Assembly (NCBI RefSeq): GCF_000701705.1
Contig: NZ_JNJP01000010.1
Span: 1 to 64,000, forward strand
Direction of reading: 5' to 3'
Length of the DNA: 64,000 nucleotides
Source: Bilophila wadsworthia ATCC 49260
GTDB taxonomy: Bacteria; Desulfobacterota; Desulfovibrionia; Desulfovibrionales; Desulfovibrionaceae
Shown: positions 48,352 through 56,412 of the stretch, in pieces
Layout: each line of letters begins with the position of its first letter
How positions within the stretch are numbered: the first letter of the stretch is position 1
The notes under the pieces: model-generated
Told to the model about the DNA's origin: nothing
Databases searched by the model: none
What the model saw: only the letters and a program-made list of their open reading frames with translations
Made by a program: the position numbers and the translations under genes

Positions 48352-49445
48352 AATCCGATTCCCTGTGTTACATGTTGCTGGATGGAGAAGACGCCAAGGA
48401 CGAGGAAGATGATGGTCAAAATGATCAAAAGAATGCTGAATACCCCCAGAAGGCTTGCTCCGCGCTGGATACGTTCCATGCTTTCGGCCATCATTTCTTC
48501 AGCGATCTGTCCGAGCTGCTCGTTGAATCCGGGCAGGGCGGCATAGGTGCGCAGATCGTCGGCAAGGATGGGATCAGGCCAGCGCGCAGGCGTGGAGCAG
48601 AGAGCGTCGCCGAGCGACAGTCCCTGCATGGTGAATCGGTAGACCGGGCGCAGACGGCTGCGCAGGTATGGGCTGGTATCGGGGCTTTCAATGGCGCGTT
48701 GCAGGATGACGACGAGCTTGACGCGGGTCTGGAGCAAAATCGCCGTGGCATAGAGCCAGGAGACCCCGACGAGAATTCTGTAGACGGACCATGGAGGTAT
48801 TTTGTCCGCGAACGAGCGTCCCATGCCGGTCCAGTGTTTGAAACTGAACCAGACGAGGACAATTCCGCCCACAAGCAGGAGGGCTGCTGCCGCGCCGTAC
48901 CAGGAGGTGATGAAACTGGAGAGCTTGTAGAGCAGCCATGCCGAACCGGTCCACTTTTGCGGATCGGAGAGCAGCGCCATTTGCGGAACGAGGAGGTTTG
49001 AAACGGTGAACAGGAACCCGATGACGCCGCAGAAGAGCAGAATGGGATAAGCCACTTCCTTGACGATCATTCCTGTGATCTTCCGTTTCTTTTCCAACAG
49101 ATCGGCAGCTTTCTCAAAACCTTCAGAAAGCGTTGCCTCGCCCCCGGTCTGACCGCTGTCGATGAGCATGACCTCTTCCGGCGTCGCATAGCGTGAGAGC
49201 GCCTTCCCTATCGTATCGCCGTTGAGCAGGGACTGAACGATGCGGCCATAGATGAGATGCGTCGGGTTCTTTTCCTTTTTTGCGCGTTCCTGAAGAATCC
49301 TGAAGCAGTGTTCAAGGGAGAGATGCGTGTGCCGCAGCTGCCTGGCCAACTTTTTCCAGCAGCGTTCCCGAGTCCGGGCGTCGAAGGAGGACTTGGCCAG
49401 CCATTCCCGCAAGAAGGAAGGCACAGTAATTTGAAGGGCGTTCAT
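48348..49445 (-). CDS. PilR, inner-membrane platform protein (GspF type)
   Basis: The 365 residues from ATG 49445 (GGAGGG upstream; overlaps the pilQ stop as ATGA) have two GspF/PilC-like repeats. Examples are LIYGRIVQSLLNGDTIGKAL and YRFTMQGLSLGDALCSTPAR, with spans VAYPILLFCGVIGFLFTVS, AAAALLLVGGIVLVWFSF and LLGVFSILLIILTIIFLVLG. It forms the membrane platform on which the PilQ ATPase works. Confidence 0.92.
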   Translation of the reverse strand: MNALQITVPSFLREWLAKSSFDARTRERCWKKLARQLRHTHLSLEHCFRILQERAKKEKNPTHLIYGRIVQSLLNGDTIGKALSRYATPEEVMLIDSGQTGGEATLSEGFEKAADLLEKKRKITGMIVKEVAYPILLFCGVIGFLFTVSNLLVPQMALLSDPQKWTGSAWLLYKLSSFITSWYGAAAALLLVGGIVLVWFSFKHWTGMGRSFADKIPPWSVYRILVGVSWLYATAILLQTRVKLVVILQRAIESPDTSPYLRSRLRPVYRFTMQGLSLGDALCSTPARWPDPILADDLRTYAALPGFNEQLGQIAEEMMAESMERIQRGASLLGVFSILLIILTIIFLVLGVFSIQQHVTQGIGL

Positions 49446-51040
49446 GCGGCCCTCCAAAGGTGTCTGCGGGGCCTCCAGAGCGCCGGACGGCGGCGCTGGA
49501 AGGTGCGGGAACGAGCTTCAGGCTTCATGGAGAAGGCAAGGTCATGGTCGAGCGTGAGTCCCAGTCGTTCTTCGGCAATGGCGGGATCGACCTCTCCGGA
49601 GGCGATGCGGGCCAGGGCATGAGAGACATGGGTCATGCCGTCCATGTCCTTGATCCAGTGTTGTTGGGCTTCATAGAGGCGGTTTTCACGCAGCAGGCCG
49701 ATAAGCTCCCTGTCCGTGGCGGGAACGACCTCTGCGGCGACCTGCTGGCCGACGAGCCCGAGGCCGTCACAATGGGGGCAGCCTTCGCCACGGATATGGA
49801 TATTGTCGATTTCCCCGTGAGTGTAGACAGCTTCCAGGCGATTCCAGAGATCGGGCGATAGTGCGGCGGGATGTTCATGCAGCGGCTTCTTGCATTCTGG
49901 GCAGAGGATGGGCATCAGACGCTGGTACATGAGGCCGTTGAGCACGCCGTCAGTGCAGATGGATTCAAGAGGAACACCCATCTCATGGAGACGCGCGACA
50001 ATGCCGATGGCGGAGTTCGCGTGGACCGTTGACCAGACGCCGTGGCCTGTGAGCGCAGCGTTGATCGCTGCCCTGGCCGCTTCCAGGTATCGGATTTCGC
50101 CGAGCAGAATCACGTCGGGGTCCGAGCGCATGAGTCCGGCCAACGCTTCGAGCAAAGCGCGTTCGCGCTCAGCGTCGGAGATTGCCTTGGTGACTACATT
50201 GAGCTGGCGGACGCCGAGGATGGTATACTCCGGGGGGTCTTCCAGAGAGTAATAGTTTTTTGTCGGAACATACTGAGCCAGGGCCTCCATGATGTTTTTG
50301 AGGACGGTGGTCTTGCCGTGTCCGGTGGGACCGGAGACGATGGTGAGACCGGATCGTTCCGTGAAGGAATTGACGAGATTTTGTTGTTCCGGAGTGAAGC
50401 CGAGAGATGCCAGACGTTGCGTTACCGGTCCCGTGGCGGACGTTGCGTCGTAGAGCAGACGCATGGCGAGGGTGATACCGGGCGAGGAAATGAGCGGACT
50501 CTGAATGGGCTCGGAATGCAGACGAACGGCGAAGAGTCCTTCAGGCAGGAACTTTCTGTCCGCGATGCGCCCATCATACCGCTCGAACTCGGTGAAGCCG
50601 CTTTCGGCCTGCGAGAAGACGCCCTGAAAGATGCCACGAATGAGCGCCTTTCCTTCTTCGCCGTTCAGGGGTTCATCTTCCTGGAGAAGGCCCATGCGCC
50701 GGAAGTAGACCTGGGCATAAGGCCCCATATAGGTGATGTGAATATCGGAAACCTTTTTTTGGAGAGCCCGGTTCAGCAAGTCCATGACATAAGTTTCGAC
50801 CCATGGACGATCCCGATTCCCGTCGCTGGCGAACTTGCTGTACCGGATGCCGAATTTTTGTTCGAATTCAGAAGGGGAATACCATTCGCAGGGCACAATG
50901 AGAGAGCCTGTCTGCTCGGAATAGCGGGCAAGCAGATTGTCAAGTATGGGATTCCCTTTGAGCTCTGCGGAAACATGAAACCCGTCGAACCAGCGCAGCC
51001 GACTGGCCAGGGATTCCGGAATGGTGGGTACATAGTCCAT
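49442..51040 (-). CDS. PilQ, pilus assembly ATPase (GspE type)
   Basis: The 532-residue secretion ATPase carries Walker A SGLTIVSGPTGHGKTTVL, Asp box DPPEYTILGVRQLNVV, Walker B DPDVILLGEIRYLEAARAAI and His box TGHGVWSTVHANSAIGIVAR. A zinc-type Cys cluster CPECKKPL ... CPHCDG follows. It powers assembly or retraction of the type IVb pilus. Its start lies 3 bases beyond the pilP stop. Confidence 0.95.
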   Translation of the reverse strand: MDYVPTIPESLASRLRWFDGFHVSAELKGNPILDNLLARYSEQTGSLIVPCEWYSPSEFEQKFGIRYSKFASDGNRDRPWVETYVMDLLNRALQKKVSDIHITYMGPYAQVYFRRMGLLQEDEPLNGEEGKALIRGIFQGVFSQAESGFTEFERYDGRIADRKFLPEGLFAVRLHSEPIQSPLISSPGITLAMRLLYDATSATGPVTQRLASLGFTPEQQNLVNSFTERSGLTIVSGPTGHGKTTVLKNIMEALAQYVPTKNYYSLEDPPEYTILGVRQLNVVTKAISDAERERALLEALAGLMRSDPDVILLGEIRYLEAARAAINAALTGHGVWSTVHANSAIGIVARLHEMGVPLESICTDGVLNGLMYQRLMPILCPECKKPLHEHPAALSPDLWNRLEAVYTHGEIDNIHIRGEGCPHCDGLGLVGQQVAAEVVPATDRELIGLLRENRLYEAQQHWIKDMDGMTHVSHALARIASGEVDPAIAEERLGLTLDHDLAFSMKPEARSRTFQRRRPALWRPRRHLWRAA

Positions 51041-51042
51041 AT

Positions 51043-51648
51043 CTATAACCAGGGGAGTGAAGAGTTGTTGACGATAACCTTGTCCCGTGAAATGGAGGAC
51101 ACGGTGCCGAAGCCGGGGACAGTATCGCCGACTTTGACGGTATAGGTGCCGGCACTGGAACGGAGGGTGGCCGTGAGTGTCGAGGCTCCCTTCACGGAAA
51201 GCACGACGAGTCGAGACGGTTTACTTTCAGGGGTGCTCCCCTTGGCGGTTCCCTGCGTGACGGGCGGCAGGGACAGGGATGGGACGATGGCCGGTTTTTC
51301 GGCCAGCTTGTCGTCCAGTTCCTTCAGCTTGACCTGGTACTGTTTGTACTCGTAGGCGGCCTTGTTGATGTCGCGCCCGGCCTGAATGCCGGTGACTTCG
51401 CCGAGCGTGCCGGAATACACGGTTCCGGGGCGGAATTCGGTAATGGGCTCGACCGGGATTCCGGCGGATGCCTGTTCCGTGCCCTGTTCCCTGGGCTGAG
51501 AAGCCTGAGCGGGCGGCACCTGAGCCGGCTGGACTCGTTTCGTGTTCTTGGGGGCTGGAGTGGAGCTCATGTAGAGGCTTCCAGCCGTCGCGGCCAGAGC
51601 GAGGACAAGAACGATGGCGACTCCGAAGAGCAGTTTTCTATTTGGCAT
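51043..51648 (-). CDS. PilP, pilus assembly lipoprotein-like partner
   Basis: This 201-residue protein has an N-terminal membrane anchor (LLFGVAIVLVLALAATAGSL), a disordered Pro/Gln stretch, a short coil (YKQYQVKLKELDDKLAE) and a C-terminal beta domain (SAGTYTVKVGDTVPGFGTVS). That matches the PilP layout of R64-type operons. PilP couples the inner-membrane complex to the secretin. It overlaps pilO by 11 bases. Confidence 0.85.
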   Translation of the reverse strand: MPNRKLLFGVAIVLVLALAATAGSLYMSSTPAPKNTKRVQPAQVPPAQASQPREQGTEQASAGIPVEPITEFRPGTVYSGTLGEVTGIQAGRDINKAAYEYKQYQVKLKELDDKLAEKPAIVPSLSLPPVTQGTAKGSTPESKPSRLVVLSVKGASTLTATLRSSAGTYTVKVGDTVPGFGTVSSISRDKVIVNNSSLPWL

Positions 51649-52885
51649 AGAGTTCTCCCCTTATTTTCCATGACTCGTTGGCATATGAGATTTCCTTGAT
51701 GAGCAAACCGGGAATGTTCAGTGCCTGGGCCAGACTCCGGTAATCCGCGATCAGATACGCCGGAAGATTGGAGAGTTCCCAGGAAGATGAAATCCAGGGG
51801 CAGACGACATCCTGTTTTTCGACTTTCTTCACAGTCCGTTTTCCCCACGACAGTCGGGTCTTGAGGGAAAAATGCTGGGTGAAGGCGTAAAGCCTGCGAG
51901 CCGTTTCTTCTCTGGAAAGCAGACTGCTGAGATCACGCTCCGCTTTAGGCAGGCTTTCACGAATCGGCGTGTGCGAGACGGCGAGCCGGGGCTGCTGTTC
52001 ATCGAGCACGCCGTTGAAAGGCAGCAGCGTGTATTCGGAGAAGTCCGTATGTTCCCATGTAGCGGCCAGTGCCGTCCCTGAACAGCTCAGGCTGGAAAGC
52101 CTCCAACCGTTCGCCGCGAGAGGATGACGCAGCATGGCGGGAGCGCACTGGATGATGACGGCGTCCGGATCTGGTGCGGTCATCCATTGGCGTGGAAAAT
52201 GCCGTTCGGGATGTTCCTGGGCGTCACGTATCCGTGCCTGTTTTTGCTCCGCAGAGACTCTGGAACGTTCAATTCGTACAAGGCGGTCCCGGTATTCGAG
52301 GTATGAGTGCAATCCCCAACCTGCGGCGACCAGCAGTGCAATCACGGCAAGCGCCTTGATGACCGTTGCTCTGGTCAGCTGATGCAGGGGTAGGAGCCGC
52401 ACGGCCTGGGCTTCCGAACGGGAGAGTTTTGCAAGGGCTTCCGTGATGCGCGTCGTGCTTTCCTCCGGAGACAGGGTGCGCACCGTGTCGATGCCCAGCG
52501 TATCCTGGAGCGAGAGAGCCAGTGCTTCGGCCTCATCTTTCATTGTGAAGCAACGATCCGCCCGGGCGGAGAGGATGCCTCTCTGAACACCGAAGACCCA
52601 CCAGAACGGCTCGGAGGTGTCCGCGTCCACAAGCGAAAGGATGCAGATCTCGGATATATCGGTTCCCCCATTCAGAATCGCAGCAAGGGAGGACGCTTTC
52701 CGCCATGCCTGCTTCCCGTGCGTCCGTGCAAGGCCGTACTGAAGTTCGAGCATGATGATGCGATCATAGGGATCGGAGGAGCCGTCAGCTTCGGAGACGA
52801 TTTCCGCCTTGCTGCGCTTTTCGGTGAGGTTCCATGTCAGGCCCGCTATGCAGGACTGTCCATTGATGACTACACGGCGCATCAT
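51638..52885 (-). CDS. PilO-like pilus accessory protein
   Basis: The 415 residues start at ATG 52885, overlapping the pilN stop (TGATG). The N-terminal domain (GQSCIAGLTWNLTEKR, WVFGVQRGILSARADRCF) is of the PilO2 type found in R64 PilO. A single membrane span (LAVIALLVAAGWGLHSYLEY) follows, then a periplasmic domain. It is needed for pilus biogenesis with PilN and PilP. Confidence 0.85.
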   Translation of the reverse strand: MMRRVVINGQSCIAGLTWNLTEKRSKAEIVSEADGSSDPYDRIIMLELQYGLARTHGKQAWRKASSLAAILNGGTDISEICILSLVDADTSEPFWWVFGVQRGILSARADRCFTMKDEAEALALSLQDTLGIDTVRTLSPEESTTRITEALAKLSRSEAQAVRLLPLHQLTRATVIKALAVIALLVAAGWGLHSYLEYRDRLVRIERSRVSAEQKQARIRDAQEHPERHFPRQWMTAPDPDAVIIQCAPAMLRHPLAANGWRLSSLSCSGTALAATWEHTDFSEYTLLPFNGVLDEQQPRLAVSHTPIRESLPKAERDLSSLLSREETARRLYAFTQHFSLKTRLSWGKRTVKKVEKQDVVCPWISSSWELSNLPAYLIADYRSLAQALNIPGLLIKEISYANESWKIRGELYAK

Positions 52886-54447
52886 CACACGTTCTCCGCA
52901 CTTTCCAGTTCGATGGTCACGACGAGCAGGGTTTTCGAAAAATCGGCATCGCGACTCGTGTTGAGAACACCGAGGGAATTGCCAAGGTTCTGGGTTGACT
53001 GCTCAAAGCCAGCCAAAACCAATGTCTGTCCCATCTTCATTTTGCTGCGCTGCGCAAATGAGCGGGTACTTACCTGCGGAAGCTGGACATAGACCTGTTC
53101 CCGGTCGATCTTTTCCATGGAGTCAAGGGCCGACAGAGTGACCGTGTATTGGAGAATTACCCGGCGATCCGGCAGGATATGCGGAATGATGGTCATGGCG
53201 AAACCGGTTGTGACTTCGCCGGGGGTGATCTCCGAAGTCTGGTTGTACTCGCTGGTGGCCAGGGTCATGCCCGCGAGGTAGGCATGACGTTTGATCGCCT
53301 GTACGGGTAAAGGCTGGTTCGACATGAGCAGGCCGCCGGCACTGGAGAGCTGGGTAGCACGCCCCCATTCTTTGAGAGCTTTGATCGTACCGCTGGAGCC
53401 CTTGAGCTTGCCCTTGACCACGCTCACGGCAGCGGTTGACGCACTCCCCAGATCACCGAGACTGCCAGCGACGACGGAAACATCGTTGTTTTCGAAGAGG
53501 GCCTGAAGGTTCAGCCCGGCGCTGGAGGCGTCGGTGAGTTCGAGCGCCCAGACACGCACGGTAATTGCAACCTGGCGGGAGAGTCGGGCGTTGATCGAGT
53601 CGATGTAGGCGGTCACGTCACGCAGGCGCGTATAGGAGTCCCTGACCGTGACCGTACCCGCAGCCTGATTGATGGAGACGGTGCCCCTTTTGCTCAGGAG
53701 TCCCTTGACGGCGGTTTCGATCTCTTTCCAGATGTCCATCTCTATTTTTGAGGTGTGGACTTGGGAGGTCTGGGAAGAGGTGTCTCCGGAGGAGACCGTG
53801 GAGTTGATACTGGAGCCGCTGATGGAGGAGCCGCTTGTGCGTTCCTTGCTCTTGTTGGAGACCTGACTGTCATAGGTGATCACGCCCGGCGCGGCCATGA
53901 CGGTGTACGTGCGCACCTGCATGGCGCTGAATGTGATCCTGTTCGTCTTGGCATCGTAATCCCAACCGTATCCGGACAGGCTGGAGATGGTGTCCAGAAG
54001 GCCGCGCAAAGAGCCGGTATAGGATACGTCGATCAGCCCGGATACGTTGGTCAGAGGCGGCAGGCCCAGATCATCCAGGGCCGGCAGATCAGACGAGGAT
54101 GATCCCTGTTTTGTCGGCTGGGGATCGTCGGCATCGGTATCGGAGACCTGGGCCGATAATGGGGCGATAGTGCTGAGCGAGGCCGCGATCTCGGAGAGCG
54201 TCCCCTTCTGTTTGAGGGTGACGCTGGCGTTGAGGACGGGGATGTCTTCGCCGTCCGTTTGCCGGACGATGGGTTTCGCACCGAGATACGGATGTTCGGC
54301 AATGGACACGGTCTTCGAGCTGGAGAGCTCGGCCAGTTGATCTCGTTTTGCCTCGACCTGCTGGACCGTGGGTGCTCCACCGTCCTTGACGGCACAGCCG
54401 GAGAGGAAGACGAATGCGGCAAGGAGAAGGGAAAGGTATCTTTTCAT
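52885..54447 (-). CDS. PilN, outer-membrane secretin
   Basis: This 520-residue lipoprotein secretin has the lipobox FLSGC near its start. N domains include LRGLLDTISSLSGYGWDYDA and VSINQAAGTVTVRDSYTRLR. The secretin core has VTTGFAMTIIPHILPDRRVI and the end QRSKMKMGQTLVLAGFEQ. It forms the pore for the type IVb pilus. Its start shares a base with the pilL-like stop (TAATG). Confidence 0.94.
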   Translation of the reverse strand: MKRYLSLLLAAFVFLSGCAVKDGGAPTVQQVEAKRDQLAELSSSKTVSIAEHPYLGAKPIVRQTDGEDIPVLNASVTLKQKGTLSEIAASLSTIAPLSAQVSDTDADDPQPTKQGSSSSDLPALDDLGLPPLTNVSGLIDVSYTGSLRGLLDTISSLSGYGWDYDAKTNRITFSAMQVRTYTVMAAPGVITYDSQVSNKSKERTSGSSISGSSINSTVSSGDTSSQTSQVHTSKIEMDIWKEIETAVKGLLSKRGTVSINQAAGTVTVRDSYTRLRDVTAYIDSINARLSRQVAITVRVWALELTDASSAGLNLQALFENNDVSVVAGSLGDLGSASTAAVSVVKGKLKGSSGTIKALKEWGRATQLSSAGGLLMSNQPLPVQAIKRHAYLAGMTLATSEYNQTSEITPGEVTTGFAMTIIPHILPDRRVILQYTVTLSALDSMEKIDREQVYVQLPQVSTRSFAQRSKMKMGQTLVLAGFEQSTQNLGNSLGVLNTSRDADFSKTLLVVTIELESAENV

Positions 54448-55715
54448 TATCTGTCACTCACTTCCAGAACGTTGTTTGGGGGATAGAACGTTGCCCGGAG
54501 TGGGAATCCGGCGGCGTGGAGGCCTTCAAAAAGCTGAGTAACGGCGGCAACGAAGTTGCCTCGGAAGCTGGCGCTGGCCTGCATGTCGAGATCCGTGTCC
54601 GCGTTCCAAATGAGCTGCCAGGAAGCACGGCTTGCCCAGACATCCAGCTGCGTGCGCAGGCTTCCCTGCGAGAGGTGCCATTCGGGAAGGGAGACAGGCT
54701 CGGCAACGATGGTGACGGCTGGAGAGGCCGGGATGGACGTGGCCTCAACTTTCGGCGTTGCCGGGGGGGCAGGCGTATTGGTCGTGGCCGGAGCAGACTT
54801 TGATGTCGCTGCGGCATCGGCCAGGGCCGTAGCCACGAGGGGAGATTCAGGCTGGGAGGGGGCCGTCGAGTTTGCCAGAGCCGGAGCGGACGGCGTTCCT
54901 TTTGGCGTAAAGGTGACGAGCCTGGCCTTGGCGTTGATGTCGACTGTGGAGTCGGTGGCCGTGGCCATGTCCATGAGAGCTTTTCGCCATGGGATATTTT
55001 TCGGGTATGGAACCTGCTTCTGGCGCAGTTCCGTCCCCTGGATGCTGTACTGCCATTTGACGGGGATCACGGTCCGGACGGCGGTGATGATCGGCATCAT
55101 CCGGGAATCTCCGGAGGTCTTCTCTTTGTGGGCCGTGGGTGTCTGGGGAACCGGCGTCTGCGGTGCTTCTGGGAGAGGCACCTCCTTTACTGCGGGAGCC
55201 GGTTCCGGAGTACGCGCGGGAGGCGTCACCACCGGTGTGCCCGGAACCGGCTCTTCCGGAGCTGAGACGGAAGCTGCTGGAGCCGCAGTCGTGGAGGGAA
55301 GACCGCCCATGAGCTTGCGGATCATGCTGAAGGCCGTGCCGTCCGAGGTTCTGATCTGGAGATACCCGGTAGGGGTGATCTCGCCGATAATTTCGTCGAG
55401 GACGTAGCCGATCCGGAGGCCGGAAGAAGAGTCTGAGGGGAAAATGGCGAAGCCGTGGCCACGGAGCTGGTCTTCGAGCGACGTGCCGAACTGACCCGGC
55501 ACAGTCACGAGGGAAAGGCCTGTCTGACCGGCTGGGTAGCGACGTGAAAGTTCAAGTGCCGCCTGAGAGGCGAAACGTTCGGCGTCTGCCGGCCATGTTT
55601 CGCTCAGGGCGTCGGCAGTTTGGACGCCGGAGACCTCGCGGCTGCCGTGGAACGGGAACCCTGCACAGCCCGTGAGCAAAAGGAGGCAGACTCCAGTAAC
55701 AAGAGTTCGTTTCAT
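54447..55715 (-). CDS. TrbH-like / PilL-TcpQ-like fusion lipoprotein
   Basis: The 422 residues from ATG 55715 (GGAAGGA upstream) have a lipobox LLLLTGC. They then have a TrbH-like region (AALELSRRYPAGQTGLSLVT, LEDQLRGHGFAIFP), a Pro/Ala-rich linker, a middle domain (PVKWQYSIQGTELRQK), a second Pro/Ala linker and a C-terminal TcpQ-like domain (LDVWASRASWQLIWN, NVLEVSD). It lies exactly where the trb genes end (trbF) and the pil genes begin (pilN), so it may serve both machines. The TrbH assignment is by pattern, not search. Confidence 0.7.
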   Translation of the reverse strand: MKRTLVTGVCLLLLTGCAGFPFHGSREVSGVQTADALSETWPADAERFASQAALELSRRYPAGQTGLSLVTVPGQFGTSLEDQLRGHGFAIFPSDSSSGLRIGYVLDEIIGEITPTGYLQIRTSDGTAFSMIRKLMGGLPSTTAAPAASVSAPEEPVPGTPVVTPPARTPEPAPAVKEVPLPEAPQTPVPQTPTAHKEKTSGDSRMMPIITAVRTVIPVKWQYSIQGTELRQKQVPYPKNIPWRKALMDMATATDSTVDINAKARLVTFTPKGTPSAPALANSTAPSQPESPLVATALADAAATSKSAPATTNTPAPPATPKVEATSIPASPAVTIVAEPVSLPEWHLSQGSLRTQLDVWASRASWQLIWNADTDLDMQASASFRGNFVAAVTQLFEGLHAAGFPLRATFYPPNNVLEVSDR

Positions 55716-55737
55716 GCAGTTCCTTCCTTCAGAGGAG

Positions 55738-56412
55738 TTAAAGTTGCTTTGACCAGTTGAAGTCGCGGATGAAGATGCCCAGGGGGTTCTTCCTGATCTG
55801 CTCTTCGGACGTGCGGTTTGTTGGAGGAACGACATGAACCATGAGCAGGGCTCTCATACGAAAGTCAGAAACTCTGACTCCCTGGCGATCCGTCACGGTC
55901 TCTCTCCAGTCGATCTGCCATGTTTCGTCTGACTGCTGGAGAACCGAAGTGATTTCTATGGAAACGAGTTCTTTTTCGGCACGCCGGAAAGGATTGTTGG
56001 CCTCATCGTTCATGTATTCGTTCATCTTGACGGTCGCGGCATCTTCAGCATTCAGATGGGCGTAGATTCTGAAAACGGCATTGCGCTGGACTGTGACGTC
56101 CGGCGTAACCATGCGGGCATCGTTGATGAAGGAAGCGAGCGTAGCTTGGATGACGCGGGAATCGACGGGGGCGGCCTTGTCGGCAACGGAAACGGCAAGC
56201 GGTTGACCGAGTTTGTCCACTTTGATCACGAAGGGAATGTATTTTGCTTGTATGGCGACGTAGATGATGCCAGCAACACAACCTAGCACAGTGAGCATGG
56301 AGACGATCCCCACGATCTGCCACATCAACCGTGAGAAAAACATGGCGCTTTCCCGCGAGTTGTGGTTGTACCGGGCGTTCAGGTAAGGAGAGTCTTCCGG
56401 TTTTTTCTTCAT
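55738..56412 (-). CDS. TrbF (VirB8-like) protein
   Basis: This 224-residue inner-membrane protein has a short cytosolic N-terminus (YLNARYNHNSRESAMFFSRL), one span (VGIVSMLTVLGCVAGIIYVA) and the VirB8 periplasmic fold (ATLASFINDARMVTPDVTVQ, IDWRETVTDRQGVRV). It belongs to the secretion core. Its ATG overlaps the trbE stop. Confidence 0.94.
   Translation of the reverse strand: MKKKPEDSPYLNARYNHNSRESAMFFSRLMWQIVGIVSMLTVLGCVAGIIYVAIQAKYIPFVIKVDKLGQPLAVSVADKAAPVDSRVIQATLASFINDARMVTPDVTVQRNAVFRIYAHLNAEDAATVKMNEYMNDEANNPFRRAEKELVSIEITSVLQQSDETWQIDWRETVTDRQGVRVSDFRMRALLMVHVVPPTNRTSEEQIRKNPLGIFIRDFNWSKQL

Noticed and set aside
49442..52885. Several plus-strand open frames of 120-370 codons across the pil genes
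   Set aside because: They are antisense shadows of well-supported pilP, pilQ and pilO genes, without ribosome sites or recognisable domains.
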